A DNA stretch of 64,000 nt from Winogradskyella epiphytica. GTDB lineage: Bacteria; Bacteroidota; Bacteroidia; Flavobacteriales; Flavobacteriaceae. The DNA lies in the NCBI RefSeq assembly GCF_003217215.1, contig NZ_QJTD01000001.1, forward strand, positions 434,001 to 498,000, given 5' to 3'. The notes under the pieces are model-generated. The model was not told where the DNA came from, did no database searches, and saw only the letters and a list, made by a program, of their open reading frames with translations. Both the position numbers and the translations under genes were made by a program. Position 1 is the first letter of the stretch; each line of letters begins with the position of its first letter. Below are positions 1 to 6,731 of this stretch, in pieces.

Positions 1-20
1 CACTATTTTCAAATGAAAAA

Positions 21-42
21 AGCCGAAGATTTCTCTTCGGCT
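21..42 (-). terminator. Rho-independent terminator of the tRNA-Leu transcript
   Basis: A 9-bp perfect stem (AGCCGAAGA with TCTTCGGCT) closes a 4-nt loop. Read on the minus strand it is followed by a run of six T at 15-20, just downstream of the tRNA-Leu gene. Confidence 0.8.
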
Positions 43-46
43 TTTG

Positions 47-129
47 TGCGGATGACAGGAATCGAACCTGCACACCTCACGGCATCAGATCCTAAGTCTG
101 ACGTGTCTACCAGTTCCACCACATCCGCA
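47..129 (-). tRNA. tRNA-Leu (anticodon UAG)
   Basis: On the minus strand the segment folds as an 83-nt class II tRNA with an acceptor stem TGCGGAT/ATCCGCA, a T arm with GGTTCGATTCC, and an anticodon arm whose 7-nt loop CTTAGGA places TAG at positions 34-36, decoding CUA leucine codons. The long variable arm fits leucine identity. CCA is not encoded. A strong terminator follows at 21-42. A truncated relative lies just upstream at 161-203. Confidence 0.95.
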
Positions 130-160
130 TTTTAAATATTTTAACACTTTTTCTTAGGTT

Positions 161-203
161 AAATCCTAAGTCTAGCGTGTCTACCAATTCCACCACACCT
201 GCA
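161..203 (-). pseudogene. Truncated tRNA-Leu (UAG) 5' half
   Basis: Read on the minus strand, 43 bases from 203 to 161 match the 5' half of the neighbouring tRNA-Leu with 6 mismatches. They cover the 5' acceptor strand, the D arm and the anticodon loop with the same TAG anticodon, and the similarity stops in the 3' side of the anticodon stem. The variable arm, T arm and 3' acceptor strand are missing, so it cannot form a tRNA. Two of the differences exchange adjacent bases in the anticodon stem (GTCAGA against GCTAGA), so it looks like the remains of a second tRNA-Leu gene. Nothing else is seen between 204 and 414. Confidence 0.8.
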
Positions 204-414
204 TCCGTCCAATAAATATTGGGTTGCAAATATAAACAATAGTTTTAATAATCAAATATTAAATTTTCAAGAATTTTATAGAAAATATTCTCTTGCGATA
301 ATTGACCTAAGGACTTTAATTTACAGTGACTTATTCAATCTTTGGACCCTACGTCGTCTTTCTAAATAAAACCTTAAAGTTGAATAATGACTAATTTATT
401 CCTCTTATAATTCC

Positions 415-422
415 TATTTTTG
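415..422 (+). promoter_or_regulatory. -10 element before the M20 peptidase gene
   Basis: TATTTTTG matches the Bacteroidota -10 consensus TAnnTTTG and lies 20 bases before the ATG at 443. A weak TTTA at 395-398 could be the -33 element. Confidence 0.5.
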
Positions 423-442
423 TTAGAAACCCAATTACAATT

Positions 443-1837
443 ATGCAATCGATACAATCTTATATCAACGACAACAAAGATCGTTTTCTAGACGAACTTA
501 TCGAATTATTAAAAATCCCATCTATTAGTGCAGACTCGGCCTATAAAAAAGATGTTTTAAAAACTGCAGATGCGATTAAAATTAGCCTTGAAAAAGCAGG
601 TTGTGACTTAGTCGAAATATGCGAAACGGAAGGTTATCCTATTGTTTATGGTGAAAAGATCATAGACAAAAACTTGCCAACTGTTTTAGTATACGGACAC
701 TACGACGTACAACCGCCAGATCCTTTAGATTTATGGAATTCACCTCCTTTTGAACCTGTAATTAAGAAAACAGAGAAACACCCTGAAGGTGCAATTTTTG
801 CTAGAGGTGCCTGTGACGATAAAGGTCAAATGTATATGCATGTAAAAGCTTTAGAATACATGACTAAGAATAATGAGTTGCCATGTAATGTGAAATTCAT
901 GATTGAAGGTGAAGAGGAAGTTGGTAGTGTGAACCTTGGAAAATTCGTAGCCGCAAACAGAGAAAAATTAGAGAATGATGTGATTCTTATCTCAGATACC
1001 GGAATGATCGCTAAAGATGTACCATCGATAACTACGGGGCTTCGAGGTTTAAGTTATGTAGAAGTAGAAGTGACAGGTCCTAATCGTGATTTACACTCTG
1101 GTCTTTACGGTGGCGCTGTTGCTAACCCTATTAACGTTTTAACAAAAATGATTGCTTCTCTTCATGATGAAAACAATCATATTACCATTCCAGGATTCTA
1201 CGACAAAGTTGAAAATCTTTCTGACGCTGAACGTGCTGAAATGGCAAAGGCTCCTTTTTCATTAGAAGAATATAAAAAATCTTTAGATATAGATGCCGTT
1301 TATGGCGAAGCGGGATACACCACTAACGAACGCAACTCCATTAGACCAACCTTAGATGTTAATGGTATTTGGGGAGGCTATACTGGTGAAGGTGCAAAAA
1401 CCGTGATTGCGAGTAAAGCTTATGCTAAAATATCTATGCGTTTAGTACCTCATCAAGAATGGGAAGAAATCACTGAATTATTTCAAAAGCATTTTGAAAG
1501 TTTAGCGCCTGCAGGTGTACGTGTTAAGGTAAATCCACATCATGGCGGACAAGGCTACGTAACGCCTATAGATAGTATTGGTTACCAAGCCGCGTCTAAA
1601 GCTTATGAGCAAACGTTTGGCAAAACTCCAATTCCACAACGCAGTGGAGGAAGTATTCCTATTGTCTCGCTTTTTGAACAAGAGTTAAAAAGTAAAACTA
1701 TTTTAATGGGCTTCGGCTTGGATAGTGATGCGATTCACTCACCAAATGAACATTTCGGTGTGTGGAATTACCTCAAAGGAATTGAAACTATTCCATGGTT
1801 TTACAAACATTTTACAGAACTAAAAGTAAATGGTTAA
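443..1837 (+). CDS. M20 family metallo-dipeptidase
   Basis: This 464-residue protein looks like a cytosolic di-zinc dipeptidase of the M20 family, close to the carnosinase/CNDP type. The zinc site is visible: His86 and catalytic Asp88 in YGHYDVQP, bridging Asp125 in GACDDKG, the Glu158-Glu159 pair in EGEEEVGS, Asp185 in SDTG, and a late His near 432 in AIHSPNE. The dimerisation lid follows around residues 200-330. There is no signal peptide. Length is normal for the family. It stands alone behind its own promoter and converges with the M28 peptidase gene, with only two bases between stops. Exact substrate is not readable from sequence. Confidence 0.9.
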   Translation: MQSIQSYINDNKDRFLDELIELLKIPSISADSAYKKDVLKTADAIKISLEKAGCDLVEICETEGYPIVYGEKIIDKNLPTVLVYGHYDVQPPDPLDLWNSPPFEPVIKKTEKHPEGAIFARGACDDKGQMYMHVKALEYMTKNNELPCNVKFMIEGEEEVGSVNLGKFVAANREKLENDVILISDTGMIAKDVPSITTGLRGLSYVEVEVTGPNRDLHSGLYGGAVANPINVLTKMIASLHDENNHITIPGFYDKVENLSDAERAEMAKAPFSLEEYKKSLDIDAVYGEAGYTTNERNSIRPTLDVNGIWGGYTGEGAKTVIASKAYAKISMRLVPHQEWEEITELFQKHFESLAPAGVRVKVNPHHGGQGYVTPIDSIGYQAASKAYEQTFGKTPIPQRSGGSIPIVSLFEQELKSKTILMGFGLDSDAIHSPNEHFGVWNYLKGIETIPWFYKHFTELKVNG

Positions 1838-1839
1838 GA

Positions 1840-3231
1840 TTATTCCTTAACCATTTTAAACGTAGACGATTTTAAATTTGATGAGATACTGACGAAATAG
1901 ATGCCTGCAGATTGATCGTTCAAATTAACTTCAATACGTTGTTTATTCGAATTTAAAGAATGAAGAGCTTTTCCTGAAATATCCTTTATGGTAATTCTAA
2001 GCTCTTCATTTTTTTTGTTATAAATCTTTATTATCGAAGTCGTTGGATTTGGATAAACACCTAATTCTTCAGAAGTAAACTCACTAATAGACATGGTTGA
2101 AAACGCAACACAAGGACTCATTTCTGAGCACGAACTGTTACTCACCTCAACCGCATAATTCCCATCTGCTGAAGGTGTAAAAGCTCGGTTCGTTTCGCCT
2201 TCAATTAGGGTGTTAGTATCGCAATGATACCATTGATAACTTGCTCCTGTTTCATTGGAAACTAACTGATTTGACGTTTGCTCTACAGTGTTATCTAAGG
2301 CCATCAAACCAGATTTAGTAGACACATAGGCCGTTACTAATTTAGTAAGCTCTGTCATATACTGAAAGTCTAAATCACCTACCCTATCATCGGCTGTATG
2401 GTAATTTGGTGTTTGGTCGTCCGTAGACCAAGACTCTCCAATTAAAACCGCAGAGTAATCTTCTGCCCAAAATTTTGCATGATCACTTGCCAATGTTCCT
2501 GGATTAACCACGGTTACATTCAAATCGAAATCATAGCTATTTAAAATGTCTAATAAATCATCTTTTATAGCTATTGAATTCGCAATATTCCTTACATCGA
2601 TATCAAAGTCATTATCACCATCTGTTCCAGGAGCATCACCATCAAACCCAATCATATCCATGTTTATCACACCTAATATATTATCCCTCTCTCTTCCATT
2701 ACTTTCATCGGCAGCCCCTTGTGCATAAAATTGCGAGCCTAGAAGTCCAATTTCCTCTTCATCCCAAAGCGCATAAATAATAGTAGTATTCGTGCATTGC
2801 TGAGATAGAATTCGGGCAATTTCTAGTACTGCTGAAACGCCTGTAGCATTATCATCTGCGCAATAATCGGTTACAGAATCGTAATGAGCACAAATCATAT
2901 AAATAGCATCTGGATTCGTTTTACCTAACTGAGTTGCAATAATATTTTTTCCTGTTTCATTAAATTCTTGAACGGCAACGCTAAGATTTGGAAATGATGA
3001 AAGTCGCTCTTCGATATAATTGGCTGCGAGATCATTGTTGGTATGTACACGGCTGGTAATCGTTTGAGAAACGCCATTGATTATCGTAGCCTGCTCACCA
3101 GAAAGTTCTGACACATATAATTCTAAATTCGCAGAACTCACCTGATCCATGAGATCTTGAATAGATTGTGAATGCGAAAAATTACAATAAATAAGAATGA
3201 ATAAAACTAAATAAAACTGCCTAGTTTGCAT
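1840..3231 (-). CDS. Secreted M28 zinc aminopeptidase with T9SS sorting domain
   Basis: The 463-residue product begins with a signal peptide (residues 1-22). An M28 peptidase domain follows (about 65-290) with His116, Asp127, the Glu159-Glu160 pair, Asp192 and His251 placed as in di-zinc aminopeptidases. A short Ig-like segment with two cysteines (about 295-375) leads to a C-terminal T9SS type A sorting domain that starts at LGVYPNPTTS and ends in KMVKE. It should be exported to the periplasm, moved across the outer membrane by T9SS, and released or anchored outside. The role would be extracellular peptide degradation. It converges with the M20 peptidase gene, and a perfect -10 element lies upstream. 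Confidence 0.92.
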   Translation of the reverse strand: MQTRQFYLVLFILIYCNFSHSQSIQDLMDQVSSANLELYVSELSGEQATIINGVSQTITSRVHTNNDLAANYIEERLSSFPNLSVAVQEFNETGKNIIATQLGKTNPDAIYMICAHYDSVTDYCADDNATGVSAVLEIARILSQQCTNTTIIYALWDEEEIGLLGSQFYAQGAADESNGRERDNILGVINMDMIGFDGDAPGTDGDNDFDIDVRNIANSIAIKDDLLDILNSYDFDLNVTVVNPGTLASDHAKFWAEDYSAVLIGESWSTDDQTPNYHTADDRVGDLDFQYMTELTKLVTAYVSTKSGLMALDNTVEQTSNQLVSNETGASYQWYHCDTNTLIEGETNRAFTPSADGNYAVEVSNSSCSEMSPCVAFSTMSISEFTSEELGVYPNPTTSIIKIYNKKNEELRITIKDISGKALHSLNSNKQRIEVNLNDQSAGIYFVSISSNLKSSTFKMVKE

Positions 3232-3257
3232 GGGTATGGGATGTTATTAAACCTTAA

Positions 3258-3265
3258 CAAATATA
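3258..3265 (-). promoter_or_regulatory. -10 element of the M28 peptidase gene
   Basis: On the minus strand this reads TATATTTG, a perfect TAnnTTTG match 27 bases before the start codon. No clear -33 element is seen. Confidence 0.5.
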
Positions 3266-3325
3266 GGCATTTAGAAACTTTATGAATTTTAAATTTTGAT
3301 AATCCTTCTTTATACTTTACATCTG

Positions 3326-3350
3326 TAGAACACATTCTAAACATGTAGAA
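3326..3350 (+). promoter_or_regulatory. Operator-like inverted repeats before the broken blaI paralog
   Basis: Three half-sites alternate: TAGAA (3326-3330), TTCTA (3335-3339) and TAGAA (3346-3350), which gives two overlapping inverted repeats ending three bases before the ATG at 3353. BlaI-family repressors bind such short dyads and usually control their own genes. The half-site differs from the ACTAAA/TTTAGT one before the intact paralog at 25370. Confidence 0.45.
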
Positions 3351-3352
3351 CA

Positions 3353-3712
3353 ATGCAATTGACTAAAACAGAAGAAGATTTGATGAATCATCTTTGAAAA
3401 TTGGAAAAAGGCTTTATGAAAGACCTTCTTGAAGCTTATCCAGATCCAAAACCTGCTCCCACCACGGCGGCAACATTATTAAAACTTATGCATGATAAGC
3501 AGTTTATAAGTTACAAACTTTATGGTAAGTCGAGAGAGTATTTTCCATTGGTAAAAAAGAAAGACTATTTCTGCAAGCATGTAAACGGTTTATTTAAGAG
3601 TGTTTTCAACGACATCACCACTCAATTTGCATCGTTTTTCTCGAAGGAATCCAATCTTACAAAAAAAAAATTGGAAGATTTAAAAGCACAAACTCTACCA
3701 ATACCAACATAA
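3353..3712 (+). pseudogene. BlaI/MecI/CopY-type repressor, broken by an in-frame TGA
   Basis: Reading from ATG at 3353 gives MQLTKTEEDLMNHL, then a stop TGA at 3395-3397, then the rest of a BlaI-like winged-helix protein in the same frame down to 3712. In the intact paralog at 25008-25370 the equivalent residue is Trp (tLWqL), so TGG to TGA accounts for the stop. The remaining 105 codons keep the recognition features (DPKPAPTTAATLLK; SREYFPLV) and the C-terminal helix. Restarting at TTG 3401 or ATG 3416 would lose the first helix of the DNA-binding domain. No M56 partner gene follows. It could also be a sequencing error. Confidence 0.8.
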
Positions 3713-3790
3713 TAAAGCAACAGAACTTATGCAGTTTCAAGCTGACGCATTTTTTAATCATCAAAAAAATGTGCTTTAAAAATTAGTCCC

Positions 3791-3798
3791 TATATTTA
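3791..3798 (+). promoter_or_regulatory. -10-like element before the NTF2-like lipoprotein gene
   Basis: TATATTTA matches seven of the positions in TAnnTTTG and lies 21 bases before the ATG at 3820. Confidence 0.35.
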
Positions 3799-3819
3799 AG
3801 TTCCATCAAAATTCATAAA

Positions 3820-4266
3820 ATGAAACTTATCTATATCTGCCTAGTCGCACTTACATTTTCTTGTACGTCAAATTTTGAAAACCAACATGAACCATCAGAA
3901 ACGGATGCCGTGACAGCCATTAAAAAAATTATGGCCAATCAGGAAATTGCGTGGAACAATCATGATCTAGAAGGTTTTATGCAAGGATACTGGAAAAGTG
4001 ACTCTCTTAAATTTTATGGAAGTAAAGGCTTAACTTTAGGTTGGGACCAAACCTTAGCTAATTACAAAAAAAGCTATCCAACCTCAGCGGAGACGGGCAC
4101 TCTAAAGTTCGTTATTAATGACGTTTCAAAAATTGAAGGACACCATTATTGGGTCATGGGCGAATATCACCTAGAACGAGAAATCGGCAATGCCAACGGC
4201 GTGTTTATCATTATTTTTAAAAAGATTGACGGCGAGTGGAAAATAATCGCAGATATGTCTTGTTGA
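3820..4266 (+). CDS. NTF2-like (DUF4440-type) lipoprotein
   Basis: This 148-residue protein has a lipoprotein signal with lipidation Cys15 (LTFSC). The rest resembles a SnoaL/DUF4440 domain of the NTF2-like fold: an N-terminal helix with AWNNHDLEGFMQGYW, a central strand set and a closing strand with DGEWKIIADMS. Such domains bind small ligands or have isomerase-like activity, but many have no known role, and no catalytic residue can be assigned here. It should sit in the periplasm or on a membrane leaflet. It follows the broken blaI gene on the same strand and converges with the STAS gene. Confidence 0.75.
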   Translation: MKLIYICLVALTFSCTSNFENQHEPSETDAVTAIKKIMANQEIAWNNHDLEGFMQGYWKSDSLKFYGSKGLTLGWDQTLANYKKSYPTSAETGTLKFVINDVSKIEGHHYWVMGEYHLEREIGNANGVFIIIFKKIDGEWKIIADMSC

Positions 4267-4282
4267 GATAATAAAAGAAGTA

Positions 4283-4322
4283 TTTCCAAAACATCTTTAT
4301 AGTATTAAATATGTTTTGGAAA
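4283..4322. terminator. Long hairpin between convergent genes
   Basis: A perfect 12-bp stem (TTTCCAAAACAT with ATGTTTTGGAAA) encloses a 16-nt loop between the convergent NTF2-like and STAS genes. Neither side has a good T run, so a terminator role is likely but not certain. Confidence 0.45.
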
Positions 4323-4358
4323 CACTCTAATTATAAAATAACTAAGAATTTTTTGAGT

Positions 4359-4691
4359 TCAAGCAGCTACAATATTTTTCTTACCTAATTTCTTACTTTT
4401 AGGTGTAGTCACTTGATTTGATTCTTCAGATTTAAAATGCTGATACAGTTCTTTACAGCCTAAGCCTATGATTGAAAATCGTTTGGACTTTTCAATAGAT
4501 TCATTGTGTAATCTTGCTAAGCACATCACACCCGCTCTATCTATGCTCTTTACCTGTTCAATATCCAGCAGAACATTATCCATCTTGTCAAAAATGTTTT
4601 CGAAATGCGAGTTAAAAGTTTTTAAATTTAATTTGTTTAAAGATCCTTTTATCTGAAAACGGTTGTTGTAGTTGGTAATTTCTAAATCCAT
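4359..4691 (-). CDS. STAS-domain protein without a phosphorylatable serine
   Basis: The 110-residue protein has the strand-helix pattern of anti-sigma-factor-antagonist STAS domains: an early strand pair, VLLDIEQVKSID around 40-51, then a helix RAGVMCLARLH and a final strand FSIIGLG. In SpoIIAA-like proteins the loop after this Asp carries a Ser or Thr for phosphorylation; here it reads D51-R-A-G. A lysine-rich tail (PKSKKLGKKN) ends the protein. No anti-sigma kinase or phosphatase gene is adjacent. The role is probably protein-protein interaction in a partner-switch or scaffold, which is inference. Confidence 0.65.
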   Translation of the reverse strand: MDLEITNYNNRFQIKGSLNKLNLKTFNSHFENIFDKMDNVLLDIEQVKSIDRAGVMCLARLHNESIEKSKRFSIIGLGCKELYQHFKSEESNQVTTPKSKKLGKKNIVAA

Positions 4692-4900
4692 AATACATAA
4701 AATTAAAAGCGTTCATACTAACTTAGGGCTATTAATCAGAAAATATTATGCTATTAATTAACTCGGGGGTGAGTACAATATCGGAATTAAACCTCTGTCT
4801 TTAATATTAATTCGACAAAGCGTGAATTTGAGTAGATTAGCTGCTTATAACTGGATATTATTTCGTTAAACTACACTAAACTAGACCATTAAACTGTAAG

Positions 4901-4938
4901 AAAAAACAAAGCTTGACCCCTTCAGGAATCAAGCTTTG
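4901..4938 (-). terminator. Terminator of the phnA-like gene
   Basis: A perfect 10-bp stem (CAAAGCTTGA/TCAAGCTTTG) with a 12-nt loop is followed on the minus strand by TTTTTT. It lies 40 bases past the stop of the gene at 4978-5553. The region from 4692 to 4900 holds nothing else that I can identify. Confidence 0.8.
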
Positions 4939-4977
4939 CTATTGTTAGTTATAAAATAAAAACGTTTTTCGGGTAAA

Positions 4978-5553
4978 TTATATTTTCTTTACATATTGTG
5001 TTATTATCACAATTTGCTGACCATCAACTCTACCTTCAATATATTCAGCATTTTCATGATCTAGTCTAATATTTCTTACAGCCGTTCCTTGCTTCGCTAC
5101 CATACTAGAACCTTTAACTTTTAAATCCTTGATTAAGACTACCGAATCACCTTGCTCTAAAACAACACCATTAACATCTCGGTGAACCAACTTCTCACTT
5201 TCATCTACGCCATCTCCTGATGCTTTGGCTAATTCTAAGGTATCATCTTCCATATACATCATTCCCAATAAGTCAACGGTCCAGTCGGCCTTAATTCTAT
5301 TAAGCATTCTCCAAGCCATAATTTTTACAGCCTCGTGCTCACTCCACATAGAATCATTTAGACACCTCCAATGATTTTCGTCAATCTTTTCGGCATCATT
5401 CATTTGTTCTATACAAGTTTTACAAGCATATAAAACTGTTTGTAATCCGTTTTCCTTAATATCTGGAACTGCATATTCTGCAAGATGTTCTTCATTTCCA
5501 CAAAGCTCACATTTAGAGCCACTGCGCTTTTGTAATTCTCTTTCTAATGACAT
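4978..5553 (-). CDS. PhnA-like zinc-ribbon protein (YjdM family)
   Basis: The 191-residue protein begins with a four-cysteine zinc ribbon (Cys15/Cys18 and Cys44/Cys47) and ends with the beta-rich PhnA/YjdM domain (about 125-191, with QGDSVVLIKDLKVKGSS and a VKKI terminus). Despite the old label alkylphosphonate utilisation, the family has no established phosphonate enzymatic role here, and there are no phn genes around. A middle segment of about 70 residues (NHWRCLNDSMWSEHEAVKIM) lengthens it over the short E. coli form; such longer versions are common in Bacteroidota. It has its own promoter and terminator. Confidence 0.8.
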   Translation of the reverse strand: MSLERELQKRSGSKCELCGNEEHLAEYAVPDIKENGLQTVLYACKTCIEQMNDAEKIDENHWRCLNDSMWSEHEAVKIMAWRMLNRIKADWTVDLLGMMYMEDDTLELAKASGDGVDESEKLVHRDVNGVVLEQGDSVVLIKDLKVKGSSMVAKQGTAVRNIRLDHENAEYIEGRVDGQQIVIITQYVKKI

Positions 5554-5571
5554 AATTTGGTAATTAAGCTA

Positions 5572-5601
5572 CAAATATAATCCATAATAATCTTGAAGCA
5601 A
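5572..5601 (-). promoter_or_regulatory. Promoter of the phnA-like gene
   Basis: On the minus strand TTG (5599-5601) is followed after 19 bases by TATATTTG (5572-5579), a good match to the Bacteroidota TTG-N17-23-TAnnTTTG pattern, 18 bases before the start codon. Confidence 0.6.
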
Positions 5602-5964
5602 TTATTTTAATGATTCTCTCATTTTTATGGTCATTCCCTTAACTACCATGTCATAAGAATGGTCTATTAATTTAAATAAAAATTGGGCTTGTACTTCTCC
5701 TTCATGAATATTAATTGTGTTCCAATGCTTTTTACTCATATGGTAACCGGCAACTATACTTTCATATTCCGCTCTTAGTTCTTGAGCATAATCGGGATCA
5801 CATTTTAAATTGATACTAGGTAATCCCGTTTCCCATCCTTTTAGTGAGGTTAAGGCAAATAACTTCCCTAAAACCTTAAAGGTCAAGGTAACGTCATCAA
5901 ACGGAAAATCCTCCGAACTGCCTTTTTTACTTAGGCAATATTCACGTACTTGTTCTATATTCAT
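5602..5964 (-). CDS. MmcQ/YjbR family protein
   Basis: The 120-residue protein fits the MmcQ/YjbR family over its whole length: EDFPFDDVTLTFKVLGKLFAL near the start, LKCDP near residue 53, the KKHWNTI motif near 78, and a C-terminal helix with HSYDMVVKGM. The fold is CyaY-like and DNA binding is proposed for the family, with no assigned cellular role. The start ATG is only four bases from a strong hairpin (5969-6001) that ends the upstream operon, so the transcript either reads through or starts almost at the ATG. Confidence 0.85.
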   Translation of the reverse strand: MNIEQVREYCLSKKGSSEDFPFDDVTLTFKVLGKLFALTSLKGWETGLPSINLKCDPDYAQELRAEYESIVAGYHMSKKHWNTINIHEGEVQAQFLFKLIDHSYDMVVKGMTIKMRESLK

Positions 5965-5968
5965 AAAT

Positions 5969-6001
5969 AAACAGGTTCAATTTTAGAATTTGAACCTGTT
6001 T
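5969..6001 (-). terminator. Hairpin ending the four-gene secreted operon
   Basis: A perfect 12-bp stem (AAACAGGTTCAA/TTGAACCTGTTT) with a 9-nt loop lies 24 bases past the stop of the gene at 6026-6727. On the minus strand it is followed by a broken T run (TTTATTTA). It directly abuts the next gene's ATG. Confidence 0.7.
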
Positions 6002-6025
6002 AAAATTACTGAATTTTATGGCCTC

Positions 6026-6727
6026 CTAAAAATACTTTCCAATCCATTTACAATTTGGAATGCCTTCTACATTGGATACCGAGACTTTATCTGGAAAAGA
6101 AGCCTTGACATTTGGGTCGGTTTTAAAAATGCTTTCAATTTTATATTCTATAAAGTTAAAGCCTGCTTTTAAGTCTAAATTATAGTTGAATATAATTTCT
6201 GTATCATCTTCATCTAGCAATTGTGTTTGGATACAGCCCCCTTTAAATTGAACAGGAGAATCTACATAAACCAATTCATAATAAGACCCTAGAATTGGCT
6301 CCATATATGCTGAATCTTCTATCCAAGGCACCATTTTTTCATCAAAAACTGCAAAAACAACTCCTACATAGCGGTTATCTTTAGTCCAAAGTGATATGGC
6401 ACCAGTATCAAAGGAAGCAATTGTAGTTATATTTGAATCTATTTCTGAACTGTTGTCGCAAACATCAAAAAGCGTATACGCTACATCCGAAATAAACGTT
6501 TCTTTAGCTTCCTTTGATAGTTCTGGAAGTGCTTTTGGAAAATCAAAATTAATGTCACCAGATTTTGACATTGTTCCAATTTTTATAGGATGATCCATGC
6601 CAAAAGGAATAACCATTACATTAACGTCTAAGTTGCCAAATTGGTAGTTTTCAATTTTTGGATGTGTTTGGGATTGCGCATAAGTGATTACTAAAATGCT
6701 AATAATAAATATGAGTGACTTTTTCAT
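6026..6727 (-). CDS. Exported protein of unknown function
   Basis: I do not recognise a family. The 233-residue protein has a signal peptide (residues 1-19, cleavage likely after AQS) and then an alternating beta-rich sequence with three cysteines in the mature part, two of them (CDNSS, GGC) mid-protein and one near the end (NCKW). There is no lipobox, T9SS domain or membrane segment, so it should be periplasmic. It is the last gene of a four-gene operon and starts five bases after the 1271-residue T9SS protein. Its pairing with a huge surface protein suggests an accessory or folding role, which is inference only. Confidence 0.6.
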   Translation of the reverse strand: MKKSLIFIISILVITYAQSQTHPKIENYQFGNLDVNVMVIPFGMDHPIKIGTMSKSGDINFDFPKALPELSKEAKETFISDVAYTLFDVCDNSSEIDSNITTIASFDTGAISLWTKDNRYVGVVFAVFDEKMVPWIEDSAYMEPILGSYYELVYVDSPVQFKGGCIQTQLLDEDDTEIIFNYNLDLKAGFNFIEYKIESIFKTDPNVKASFPDKVSVSNVEGIPNCKWIGKYF

Positions 6728-6731
6728 GAGT

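Noticed and set aside
2546..2780. Reading frames on the plus strand inside the M28 peptidase gene
   Set aside because: They are shadows of a well-conserved minus-strand gene and have no protein-like composition.
3401..3712. A functional small BlaI-like gene starting at TTG 3401
   Set aside because: The family N terminus is readable upstream in the same frame to ATG 3353, and a TGA replaces a conserved Trp; a start at 3401 would lose the first helix of the DNA-binding domain.
4978..5553. A phosphonate utilisation gene in a phn cluster
   Set aside because: Only the PhnA-like zinc-ribbon protein is present; no C-P lyase or transporter genes are near.
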